This document shows, one piece after another, positions 1 through 5,322 of a stretch of 10,642 nucleotides of DNA. The stretch comes from an uncultured Faecalibacterium sp. (lineage in GTDB: Bacteria; Bacillota; Clostridia; Oscillospirales; Ruminococcaceae): positions 1-10,642 of the forward strand of contig CABQER010000027.1 in NCBI GenBank assembly GCA_902463235.1, written 5' to 3'. The position numbers and the translations under genes are program-made. Under the pieces are notes generated by a model. The model was given only the letters and a program-made list of their open reading frames with translations, was not told where the DNA came from and made no database searches. Within the stretch, counting starts at the first letter, position 1. Each line of letters starts with the position of its first letter.

Positions 1-994
1 TGCGGGCGTTGCGCAGCGCATCCAGCAGATAGCGGTTGTTGAAGCCGATCTCCACTTCGTCGCCCTCGCAGTCGGCGTTGAACTCGTCCACCACGCGGCC
101 AAGGTTGGTCTGGCAGCGCACCACGACTCTACCCTCTGTAAAGGAGATGCGGAGAGGATTTTTTAAACGCTCTGTAATAATCAGCGAAGCACGCTCGATG
201 GTCTCGATGAATTCCTTGGTGTCGATGGTCACGCGGGTGCGGCTGTCGGCGGGGATCACATTGCGGTAGTTGAGGAATTCGCCCTCGATCAGACGGCTCA
301 TGATGGTGTAGCCGCCGGCCATAAAGACTACATAGCGGCGGTTGGCGCTGATGTGCACCGGCTCTTCGTCGTCGTTGGGCAGCAGGTGGGCGACCTCGGT
401 CATGGTCTTGCTGGGCACGATGATGCGGATATCCTTTACCGCCGTCACCGGGCGTTCCACGATGGCCAGACGGTAGCCGTCCAGTGCCACCACAGTCAGC
501 TTATCGGGCAGGATCTCGAACAGCTCACCGGTGTGGGCGGGCTTTTTCTCGTCCTGACTGACAGCATATAACGTACGATCGATCATATCTTTCAGCACGC
601 CGGTCTTGATGGTCAGGGTCTCTTCCGCTCCGGTATTGGGCAGCTCCGGGAAATCGTTGGCCGGCATGGACTGGATCTCGAACTGGACTACGCCGCTCTG
701 GATGGTGGTCTTGCCGTTCTCGGCAGAGAGGATGCTGACCTGACCGGCGGGCATCCGGCTGATCATGCTGCTGAGCAGCTTTGCATTCAGCACCACCTCG
801 CCGGCTTCCTTGACATTGGCTTCGATGGTGGTCACGATGCCCATTTCCAGATCGTAGCCGGTGAGGTTGAGCTGGAAGCCTTCGGCTTTCAGCAGGATGC
901 CTTCCAGCACAGGGATGGCAGAACGCATGGTGACGGCTTTGGACACACCATCGATGGCTGCGCTCAGCAGAACTTTATCACATACGATGTTCAA
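1..994 (-). CDS. dnaN: DNA polymerase III sliding clamp (beta subunit), 3' end cut by window
   Basis: DnaN forms the ring-shaped dimer that tethers the replicative polymerase to DNA. Reading the minus strand from 994 gives about 331 codons with no stop before the window edge. The family is about 370 residues, so roughly the last 40 are missing. The start MNIVCDKVLLSAAI, the internal RLIEGEFLNYRNVIP clamp motif (family form RL.(D/E)G.(Y/F)...IP) and the final visible FNNRYLLDALRNA are typical beta-clamp segments. The start is a TTG at 994-992, preceded at 9 nt by AAAGGAG; the nearby ATG is out of frame. The gene lies downstream of dnaA in the same direction, the standard dnaA-dnaN order, but with an oriC-like 395-bp gap instead of tight coupling. 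No convincing separate dnaN promoter was seen. Confidence 0.96.
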   Translation of the reverse strand, partial: MNIVCDKVLLSAAIDGVSKAVTMRSAIPVLEGILLKAEGFQLNLTGYDLEMGIVTTIEANVKEAGEVVLNAKLLSSMISRMPAGQVSILSAENGKTTIQSGVVQFEIQSMPANDFPELPNTGAEETLTIKTGVLKDMIDRTLYAVSQDEKKPAHTGELFEILPDKLTVVALDGYRLAIVERPVTAVKDIRIIVPSKTMTEVAHLLPNDDEEPVHISANRRYVVFMAGGYTIMSRLIEGEFLNYRNVIPADSRTRVTIDTKEFIETIERASLIITERLKNPLRISFTEGRVVVRCQTNLGRVVDEFNADCEGDEVEIGFNNRYLLDALRNAR

Positions 995-1389
995 ACTGAA
1001 TTCTCTCCTTTGTTTTTCGTTTCTGATGTTGTTTTGTGTTTGAAAACAGTTTCAGAACCGGTCTATCTTATTGAACTTGTTGTAGTAACCGTAGTAGGGG
1101 GTGGGGAACTTGTGGAAAACCCCGAAAAGCCTTGTCGGAATGCGGGGGTTTTGGTTTCCACGGGGTTGTGAATGTGTTGTGAATGGATCGTGGAAAGGTT
1201 GGAAGAGGTCTTTCTTTCCACGGACCATGTGGAGAACGGAGGTTGAATGTTGAAAACTCTGTGGAAAGTGTGGAAAGGTTTGCGTTTTTACCACAAGATA
1301 TAGGTTTTTTTCCCCGTTTTGTTCCGTTTTCTCCCCATATTTTGGGGTTTTACCCATAAATGAGTACGACTTTTGCACGATTTCTGCGG
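995..1389. other. oriC: Probable oriC (dnaA-dnaN intergenic region)
   Basis: This 395-bp gap has no credible gene. It contains a cluster of 9-mers resembling the DnaA box TTATCCACA or its reverse: 1111-1119 (TTTTCCACA on minus), 1154-1162, 1167-1175, 1178-1186, 1189-1197, 1214-1222, 1228-1236 (TTCTCCACA on minus), 1260-1268, 1269-1277 and 1287-1295. None is perfect; the best two differ at one base. The boxes at 1189-1197 and 1214-1222 form a perfect 9-bp inverted repeat, and those at 1260-1277 are a tandem direct repeat. The TTGTGAATG unit at 1166-1174 is repeated at 1177-1185. In Bacillus and relatives the unwinding part of oriC sits in this same dnaA-dnaN gap. Function is inferred from position and motif density. 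Confidence 0.8.
1071..1119 (-). promoter_or_regulatory. Candidate basal unwinding system (DnaA box, GC-rich, DnaA-trios)
   Basis: Read on the minus strand, in the direction dnaA to dnaN, the order is TTTTCCACA (1119-1111), a C-rich stretch (about 1110-1098), then CTACTACGGTTACTACAAC (1097-1079) and a less GC-rich flank towards dnaN. The Bacillus subtilis unwinding element has this same order: DnaA box, GC cluster, then repeated trinucleotides on which a DnaA filament forms to melt the duplex. The match is by eye; melting at this place is inferred. Confidence 0.68.
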
Positions 1390-2712
1390 TCAGGCCTTCA
1401 CGTTCTTGATGATGTCGCTCACGGTCTCGCGCAGGTGCTGGTCGTTCTTCATGTCACGCTCCATGGTCTTGAGGGAGTAGACGATGGTGGAGTGGTCACG
1501 GCCGGAGAATTCACGGCCGATCTCTTCCATGCTCATGCCGGTGACCTCGCGCAGGATGTAGATGGCCACGCGGCGGGCAGAGGCAACGTTGGCGTTGCGC
1601 TTGGTGCCGCGGATGTCGGCAGGGGAGACGTTGAAGGTGCGGGACACCTCGCCGATGATCTTCTCGATGGTCACGGGCACCGGCTGGGTCTCGTTGAGGA
1701 TGTCCTTGATGGCATTCTGGGCCACACTGATGACCGGCTGGATGCCCTCCAGCATGTAGTAGGCGTTCAGTTTTTTTACAGCGCCTTCCAGCTGGCGGAT
1801 GTTGTTCTTCAGGTGGTTGGCAATAAACTCGGCCACATCCTCGGGCAGGTCCAGATGCAAAAGCTCTGCCTTGCGCTTGACGATGGCCACGCGGGTCTCA
1901 AAATCCGGCGGCTGCACATCGGCGGTCAGGCCCCACTCAAAGCGGGTGCGCAGACGCTCTTCCAGACTTTTGATCTCCTTGGCCGGGCGGTCGGAGGCAA
2001 TGACGATCTGCTTGTGGGCATCGTGCAGGGAGTTGAAGGTGTGGAAGAACTCCTCCTGCGTGGACTCCTTGCCGGCGATGAACTGGATATCGTCCACCAG
2101 CAGAAGGTCTGCCACGCGGTACTTCATGCGGAAATCCTCGGTGCTGCCGGCGCGGATGGCGGCGATCAGCTCATTGGTGAACTGCTCGCAGGTAACGTAC
2201 ATGATGACGAAATCGGGGTGGGTGCGCTTGATCTCGGTTTGGATGGCCGTGAGCAGATGGGTCTTGCCAAGGCCGGAGCCGCCGTAGATAAACAGCGGGT
2301 TGTATGCGCCGGAGGGATTGGCCGCAACCGCCTGTGCAGCAGCAAACGCAAACTGGTTGGAAGGGCCTTTGATGAAGTTTTCAAATGTGAACTCGTAGTT
2401 GCCCTGCGGGGAGGCGGGGTTCGCCTCGTACTGCTGGGCCAGCACCACCTCGTGCGGCGGCGTGCTGGGCACCACCAGCGTGATGTCCACGTCGAAGCCC
2501 AGCACGGTCTTGAAGGCTTCCTTGAGCAGGCCAAGGTAGCGGTCCGTCACGATCTTGCAGATGAAGTCGTTGCGCACCGAAAGGGTGATGTGGCTGGAAT
2601 CCTCAAAGCTGATCGGCTCCAGTCCGTCGATATAGAGATTATAGGTCGGCTCGGCCATCTGCGTTTTGCAGTACGCCTGGGCGGCCTCTAAAACGTCCTT
2701 AAAAGAATCCAT
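1390..2712 (-). CDS. dnaA: Chromosomal replication initiator protein DnaA
   Basis: DnaA is the AAA+ ATPase that binds DnaA boxes at oriC, melts the origin and loads the helicase. The 440-residue product has the family length and all four domains. Domain I, for helicase and regulator contacts, spans about 1-85, with a short linker to about 105. The AAA+ core has Walker A GGSGLGKTH at 144-152, Walker B LLLVDDIQF at 203-211 and the sensor II helix NNIRQLEGA at about 303-311. The C-terminal helix-turn-helix domain carries the DnaA signature GRDHSTIVYS at 404-413. The ATG at 2712 is preceded by GGAG at a 10-nt spacing, and the start MDSFKDVLEAAQAYCK matches the family beginning. The gene is divergent from rpmH and upstream of dnaN. 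Box-like sequences near its promoter suggest autoregulation, as is common for dnaA. Confidence 0.98.
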   Translation of the reverse strand: MDSFKDVLEAAQAYCKTQMAEPTYNLYIDGLEPISFEDSSHITLSVRNDFICKIVTDRYLGLLKEAFKTVLGFDVDITLVVPSTPPHEVVLAQQYEANPASPQGNYEFTFENFIKGPSNQFAFAAAQAVAANPSGAYNPLFIYGGSGLGKTHLLTAIQTEIKRTHPDFVIMYVTCEQFTNELIAAIRAGSTEDFRMKYRVADLLLVDDIQFIAGKESTQEEFFHTFNSLHDAHKQIVIASDRPAKEIKSLEERLRTRFEWGLTADVQPPDFETRVAIVKRKAELLHLDLPEDVAEFIANHLKNNIRQLEGAVKKLNAYYMLEGIQPVISVAQNAIKDILNETQPVPVTIEKIIGEVSRTFNVSPADIRGTKRNANVASARRVAIYILREVTGMSMEEIGREFSGRDHSTIVYSLKTMERDMKNDQHLRETVSDIIKNVKA

Positions 2713-2761
2713 AAAACATCCACTCCGTTAAAGTTTTCAACAATGCTGCTGATACTAGGTT

Positions 2762-2790
2762 AGTATACCACAAAAAACGCTGTGCGTCCA
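2762..2790 (-). promoter_or_regulatory. dnaA promoter (predicted)
   Basis: On the minus strand, TGGACG at 2790-2785 (4 of 6 matches to TTGACA) and TATACT at 2767-2762 are separated by 17 nt. The -10 is extended by an upstream TGG. The start site would fall near 2755, about 43 nt before the dnaA ATG. An AT-rich stretch lies just upstream, at 2790-2820. Confidence 0.7.
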
Positions 2791-2861
2791 TATTTCTATA
2801 ATGTAATTTATAATACATAAGAAAAGCCCCTGCAGGGCCGTTGTGTCCGGGGCAAAACCGG

Positions 2862-2879
2862 GCCACAATATCTTGTGGC
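2862..2879. repeat. Perfect 7-bp inverted repeat
   Basis: GCCACAA and TTGTGGC are separated by TATC. Each arm contains a CCACA-like core related to the DnaA box, so this could be a paired DnaA site or a repressor operator. It lies upstream of both the dnaA and rpmH promoters. Confidence 0.6.
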
Positions 2880-2903
2880 AATGGAGTTTTCCACGGCAAA
2901 ATG

Positions 2904-2928
2904 GTGAAAAAGTTGAAAATCTTTTCAC
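2904..2928. repeat. Perfect 7-bp inverted repeat
   Basis: GTGAAAA and TTTTCAC flank an 11-nt spacer. It is the second of three dyads between the divergent dnaA and rpmH promoters. The arm TTTTCACA vaguely resembles a DnaA box. Confidence 0.5.
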
Positions 2929-2935
2929 AGAAAAA

Positions 2936-2954
2936 TCCGCAAAAAGTTTGCGGA
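2936..2954. repeat. Perfect 8-bp inverted repeat upstream of the rpmH promoter
   Basis: TCCGCAAA and TTTGCGGA are separated by AAG, 16 nt upstream of the rpmH -35 box. Read on the minus strand the second arm is followed by TTTTT, so it could also act as a weak terminator for transcription running towards dnaA. An operator is an equally possible reading. Confidence 0.55.
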
Positions 2955-2970
2955 AAAGCGAAAAAAATGC

Positions 2971-3000
2971 TTGACAGAACGCCATACTATGCGATATACT
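2971..3000 (+). promoter_or_regulatory. rpmH promoter (predicted)
   Basis: A perfect TTGACA (2971-2976) and TATACT (2995-3000) are separated by 18 nt. The transcript would start near 3007, leaving a leader of about 73 nt. The leader has two small hairpins, GTCCC/GGGAC at 3017-3032 and CCCC/GGGG at 3042-3054, ahead of the GGAGG ribosome site at 3067-3071. Confidence 0.85.
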
Positions 3001-3079
3001 GTTGAATTGCAAGCCTGTCCCCAATCTGGGACCACATCAGACCCCATACCGGGGATAAGTTTTTACGGAGGATACAACC

Positions 3080-3214
3080 ATGAAGAGAACTTTTCAGCCC
3101 AAGAAGCGTCAGCGCAAGGAAGTTCATGGCTTTCTGACCCGCATGAGCACCAAGAACGGCCGTAAGGTCATCAATGCTCGCCGTGCAAAGGGCCGCAAGA
3201 GCCTGACTGTCTGA
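3080..3214 (+). CDS. rpmH: 50S ribosomal protein L34
   Basis: L34 is a small basic protein of the large ribosomal subunit. The 44-residue product, starting MKRTFQPKKRQRKEVHGF and ending RRAKGRKSLTV, matches the whole family in length and sequence, including the FLTRM and NGRKVINARRAKGRK segments that contact 23S rRNA. GGAGG ends 8 nt before the ATG. Position next to dnaA in the opposite direction is the classic origin arrangement. It has its own promoter upstream and an intrinsic terminator about 50 bp downstream, so it appears to be largely a single-gene unit here. Confidence 0.98.
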   Translation: MKRTFQPKKRQRKEVHGFLTRMSTKNGRKVINARRAKGRKSLTV

Positions 3215-3262
3215 TCCGGCCTTTTATGACGGGATCCGGCGCAGAAATGAATATGCGCACAA

Positions 3263-3301
3263 AAGACCGCTGATATTGGATTAGCGGTCTTATTTTTTTT
3301 T
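3263..3301 (+). terminator. Intrinsic terminator after rpmH
   Basis: A perfect 9-bp stem, AAGACCGCT (3263-3271) with AGCGGTCTT (3283-3291), encloses an 11-nt loop and is followed by A and nine T residues. It lies between rpmH and the rnpA promoter. Confidence 0.92.
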
Positions 3302-3360
3302 GAAAATTGAAAGAATTTTCGTAAAAATGCCCGCATGGGCTTTCAAAGTCGAAAAATTTT

Positions 3361-3369
3361 TGATATACT
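3361..3369 (+). promoter_or_regulatory. rnpA operon promoter, extended -10 (predicted)
   Basis: TGATATACT is an extended -10 element (TGN plus TATACT at 3364-3369). The matching -35 position (about 3341-3346, TTTCAA) is weak, as is common with extended -10 promoters. The start would be near 3376, leaving a leader of about 52 nt. The leader has a small UUCG-capped hairpin with CCC/GGG at 3384-3393, shortly before the GGAGG ribosome site. Confidence 0.65.
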
Positions 3370-3427
3370 GGCTGAAGAATGCACCCTTCGGGGCGTGTTC
3401 TCAGCCACAGAAAGGAGGCGCGGAATC

Positions 3428-3838
3428 ATGCGCTATCGTCCCATCCGCCGCAACAGCGAGTTTGGCAGAGTGTATGCCCGCGGCAAATCCTATGTGAACC
3501 CCGGTCTTGTGATGTATGTGCTCAAGACCCGCAGCAAAAAGACCCGCGTGGGTCTGACCGCCACCAAAAAGATCGGCCACGCCGTGCAGCGCAACCGCGC
3601 CCGCCGTGTGATGAAGGCGGCCATCGACGAGCATCTGGACTACAACATCGGCGGCTACGATCTGATCTTTGTAGCCCGCGGTATGACCCCGCGGCTGAAG
3701 AGCTGGCAGCTGAGCAGCGTTGTGGCAAAGCTGTTTGCACAGGCCGGTCTGCCCGATAAGGCCAAACGGCCGGATGCGCCGCCCCCTGCCACCGTGCCCC
3801 CGGCACGCAGGGCACAGGCGGAAAAGCCGGACGCATGA
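3428..3838 (+). CDS. rnpA: Ribonuclease P protein component
   Basis: RnpA is the protein cofactor of RNase P, which removes the 5' leader of precursor tRNAs. It helps the catalytic RNA bind the leader. The 136-residue product begins MRYRPIRRNSEFGRVYARGK and has the RNR signature region (40-63, RVGLTATKKIGHAVQRNR followed by ARRVMK). Residues 75-105 contain the final family strand and helix. The last 25 or so residues are a Pro/Ala-rich tail that is not part of the fold. The ATG at 3428 is chosen because GGAGG sits 9 nt upstream and the start matches the family; an upstream in-frame ATG at 3335 would precede the promoter. The stop overlaps the yidD start as ATGA, indicating translational coupling. 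Confidence 0.96.
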   Translation: MRYRPIRRNSEFGRVYARGKSYVNPGLVMYVLKTRSKKTRVGLTATKKIGHAVQRNRARRVMKAAIDEHLDYNIGGYDLIFVARGMTPRLKSWQLSSVVAKLFAQAGLPDKAKRPDAPPPATVPPARRAQAEKPDA

Positions 3839-4149
3839 ACCGCCTGCAGTACATCTGCCGCCGCGCGCTGTGCGTGCCCATCCGGGCCTACCAGTACACT
3901 CTTAGCCCATGGATCGGCCGCAGCTGCCGTTTTACGCCCAGCTGCAGCAACTACACCATGCAGGCCATCATGACCCATGGGTGCGTAAAGGGCATCCTGC
4001 TGGGGGCATGGCGCATCGCCCGGTGCAATCCCTTCGGCAAATGGGGCTTTGACCCGGTGCCGGAGCCGGGCCGCTGGCAGAACCCTGCCCGCCGGCTGCA
4101 GCCCGCAAAGCTGTTTTCCACACGGCACAAGCAAAAGGTGGAAAAATAA
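3835..4149 (+). CDS. yidD: Membrane protein insertion efficiency factor YidD
   Basis: YidD is a small membrane-associated protein (DUF37/haemolytic domain family) that helps YidC insert inner-membrane proteins. The 104-residue product shows the family pattern throughout: IRAYQYTLSPWIGRSCRF at about 16-33, TPSCSNYTMQAIMTHG at 34-49, the KG..LG.WRI.RCNPF helix and GFDPVPEP near 71-78. The three conserved cysteines are C31, C37 and C64. The basic amphipathic N-terminus is the expected membrane-surface segment. Its ATG overlaps the rnpA stop by 4 nt. The next large gene is yidC, so the two partner proteins are made from one transcript. The last 25 residues are basic and variable. Confidence 0.96.
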   Translation: MNRLQYICRRALCVPIRAYQYTLSPWIGRSCRFTPSCSNYTMQAIMTHGCVKGILLGAWRIARCNPFGKWGFDPVPEPGRWQNPARRLQPAKLFSTRHKQKVEK

Positions 4150-4151
4150 AT

Positions 4152-4247
4152 ATGCTTCTTGTGACGCGGTGCACTGTGGGCAGCGTGTCCTACGATAAAA
4201 ATAACAAGTCCCGTGCCACAGACGGGGCAGAATGGACAAAGGTATGA
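4152..4247 (+). CDS. Possible 31-residue small ORF coupled to yidC
   Basis: An ATG at 4152, two nt after the yidD stop, opens 31 codons ending in TGA at 4245-4247. AAGGTGG ends 10 nt upstream, a fair ribosome site. The stop overlaps the second in-frame ATG of yidC (4244) as ATGA, the same coupling seen at rnpA/yidD. The product (start MLLVTRCTVGSVSYDKNN) is not recognised and has no membrane segment. It may be a leader whose translation delivers ribosomes to yidC, or a chance ORF. I see no other content in the yidD-yidC gap. Confidence 0.3.
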   Translation: MLLVTRCTVGSVSYDKNNKSRATDGAEWTKV

Positions 4248-5305
4248 ACTTCTTTTACATCCTGAGCGGTCCTCTCGGCTATGTCATGGAGTGGATCTAC
4301 AAGCTGCTCCCGAGCTACGGCTGGGACATCATCATCTTCACGCTGCTCATCAACATCGTCAAGATCCCTCTGCAGCTGAGCCAGCAGAAGAGCATGGCTA
4401 AAATGTCGGCCTTCCAGCCCATGATGATGGAGATCCAGACCAAGTACAAGGACAAGCCCGAAAAGCAGCAGGAAGAAATGCTCAAGCTGCAGCAGGACTA
4501 CGGCTATAACCCCACCGCAGGCTGCGTGCCCATGCTGTTGAACTTCCTTGTCATGTTCGGCGTTATCGGTGTCGTGTACAATCCGCTGGAGCGCATCTTC
4601 CACATCAGCGCTGCGGCTCTGACCGCCGCCGGTGAGGCCCTGACCGCCTCCGGCGTCGCCTTTACCGCCATCACCCGCGATACCAACATCATCGCACAGG
4701 TGGTTGCTGGCAACGGCGGTGTGCTGGGCTGCTTCAGCGCCGAGCAGATCGCTACCATTACCGAGTTCAGCCAGCACATGAACTTCCTCGGCATCGACCT
4801 GACCCGCATCCCCAAGCTGGGCCTTTCTCTGGACATCGTGCTGCCGCTGCTGTCGGTCATCACCATGCTCCTGTCCACCCACATCAGCATGAAGGCCAGC
4901 GGCCAGCAGATGCAGGGCAGCATGAAGGTGACCATGTATATGATGCCGCTGATGTACCTGTTCTTCTGCTTCACCTATCCTCTGGCATTCTCTCTGTACT
5001 ACGTCATTTCCAACATCGTGATGACCGTGCAGACTCAGGTCATGCGCAAGGTGTACGACCCCGATAAGATGCGCAAGGAGATCGAAGCGCAGATCGCAGA
5101 AAAGAAAAAGCAGGAAAAACGCGGTGTGAAGAACACTACCGTCAAGGTCACCGATCCCAAGACCGGCAAGACCACGGAAAAGAACCTTTCTGCCAGCGAG
5201 ATGAACAAGCGCCGTCTGGAGTATGCCCGCCAGCTGGACGAGGAGCGCTACAAGGACGAGCGTACCGTGCCGCTGAGCGAGCTGAACAAGCAGGATAAAG
5301 AATAA
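4232..5305 (+). CDS. yidC: Membrane protein insertase YidC/Oxa1 family
   Basis: YidC inserts and folds membrane proteins alone or with SecYEG. The 357-residue product has the Oxa1/YidC core: a first core helix at about 31-50, the cytoplasmic hairpin QQKSMAKMSAFQPMMMEIQ to about 92, the YNPTAGCVPMLL entry to the second helix (about 97-116), and further helices at about 198-215 and 233-270. A charged cytoplasmic tail (about 272-357) is rich in Lys/Glu, as in ribosome-binding YidC tails. No lipoprotein signal is seen. The region between the second and third core helices (about 119-195) is long and Ala/Thr-rich. The ATG at 4232 has only a weak ribosome site; the ATG at 4244, overlapping a small ORF stop, is an equally plausible start giving 353 residues. 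Confidence 0.95.
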   Translation: MDKGMNFFYILSGPLGYVMEWIYKLLPSYGWDIIIFTLLINIVKIPLQLSQQKSMAKMSAFQPMMMEIQTKYKDKPEKQQEEMLKLQQDYGYNPTAGCVPMLLNFLVMFGVIGVVYNPLERIFHISAAALTAAGEALTASGVAFTAITRDTNIIAQVVAGNGGVLGCFSAEQIATITEFSQHMNFLGIDLTRIPKLGLSLDIVLPLLSVITMLLSTHISMKASGQQMQGSMKVTMYMMPLMYLFFCFTYPLAFSLYYVISNIVMTVQTQVMRKVYDPDKMRKEIEAQIAEKKKQEKRGVKNTTVKVTDPKTGKTTEKNLSASEMNKRRLEYARQLDEERYKDERTVPLSELNKQDKE

Positions 5306-5322
5306 GAGGAGGATGAACGGTT

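Larger units (their letters stand above)
2713..3079. promoter_or_regulatory. dnaA-rpmH divergent regulatory region (second origin-like region)
   Basis: This 367-bp gap holds no gene. It carries divergent promoters for dnaA and rpmH, an AT-rich block at about 2790-2820, a DnaA-box-like TTTTCCACG at 2887-2895 and three perfect dyads at 2862-2879, 2904-2928 and 2936-2954. Bipartite origins with box clusters on both sides of dnaA are known in Bacillus and relatives, so this may be the upstream half of oriC. The boxes here are sparser than in the dnaA-dnaN gap. Confidence 0.55.

Noticed and set aside
1333..1347. CCCC/GGGG hairpin just downstream of dnaA as a dnaA terminator
   Set aside because: Only 4 bp, and on the minus strand the stem is followed by AGAAAA rather than T residues.
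1052..1378. 108-codon minus-strand open frame in the dnaA-dnaN gap
   Set aside because: It is made of the DnaA-box-like and GC-rich repeats (His/Phe/Thr/Gln-rich nonsense), has no ribosome site and no family resemblance.
1360..2691. 443-codon plus-strand open frame opposite dnaA
   Set aside because: Antisense shadow of a GC-rich gene; dominated by Val/Leu/His/Gly/Asp typical of reversed codons, while the dnaA frame is unambiguous.
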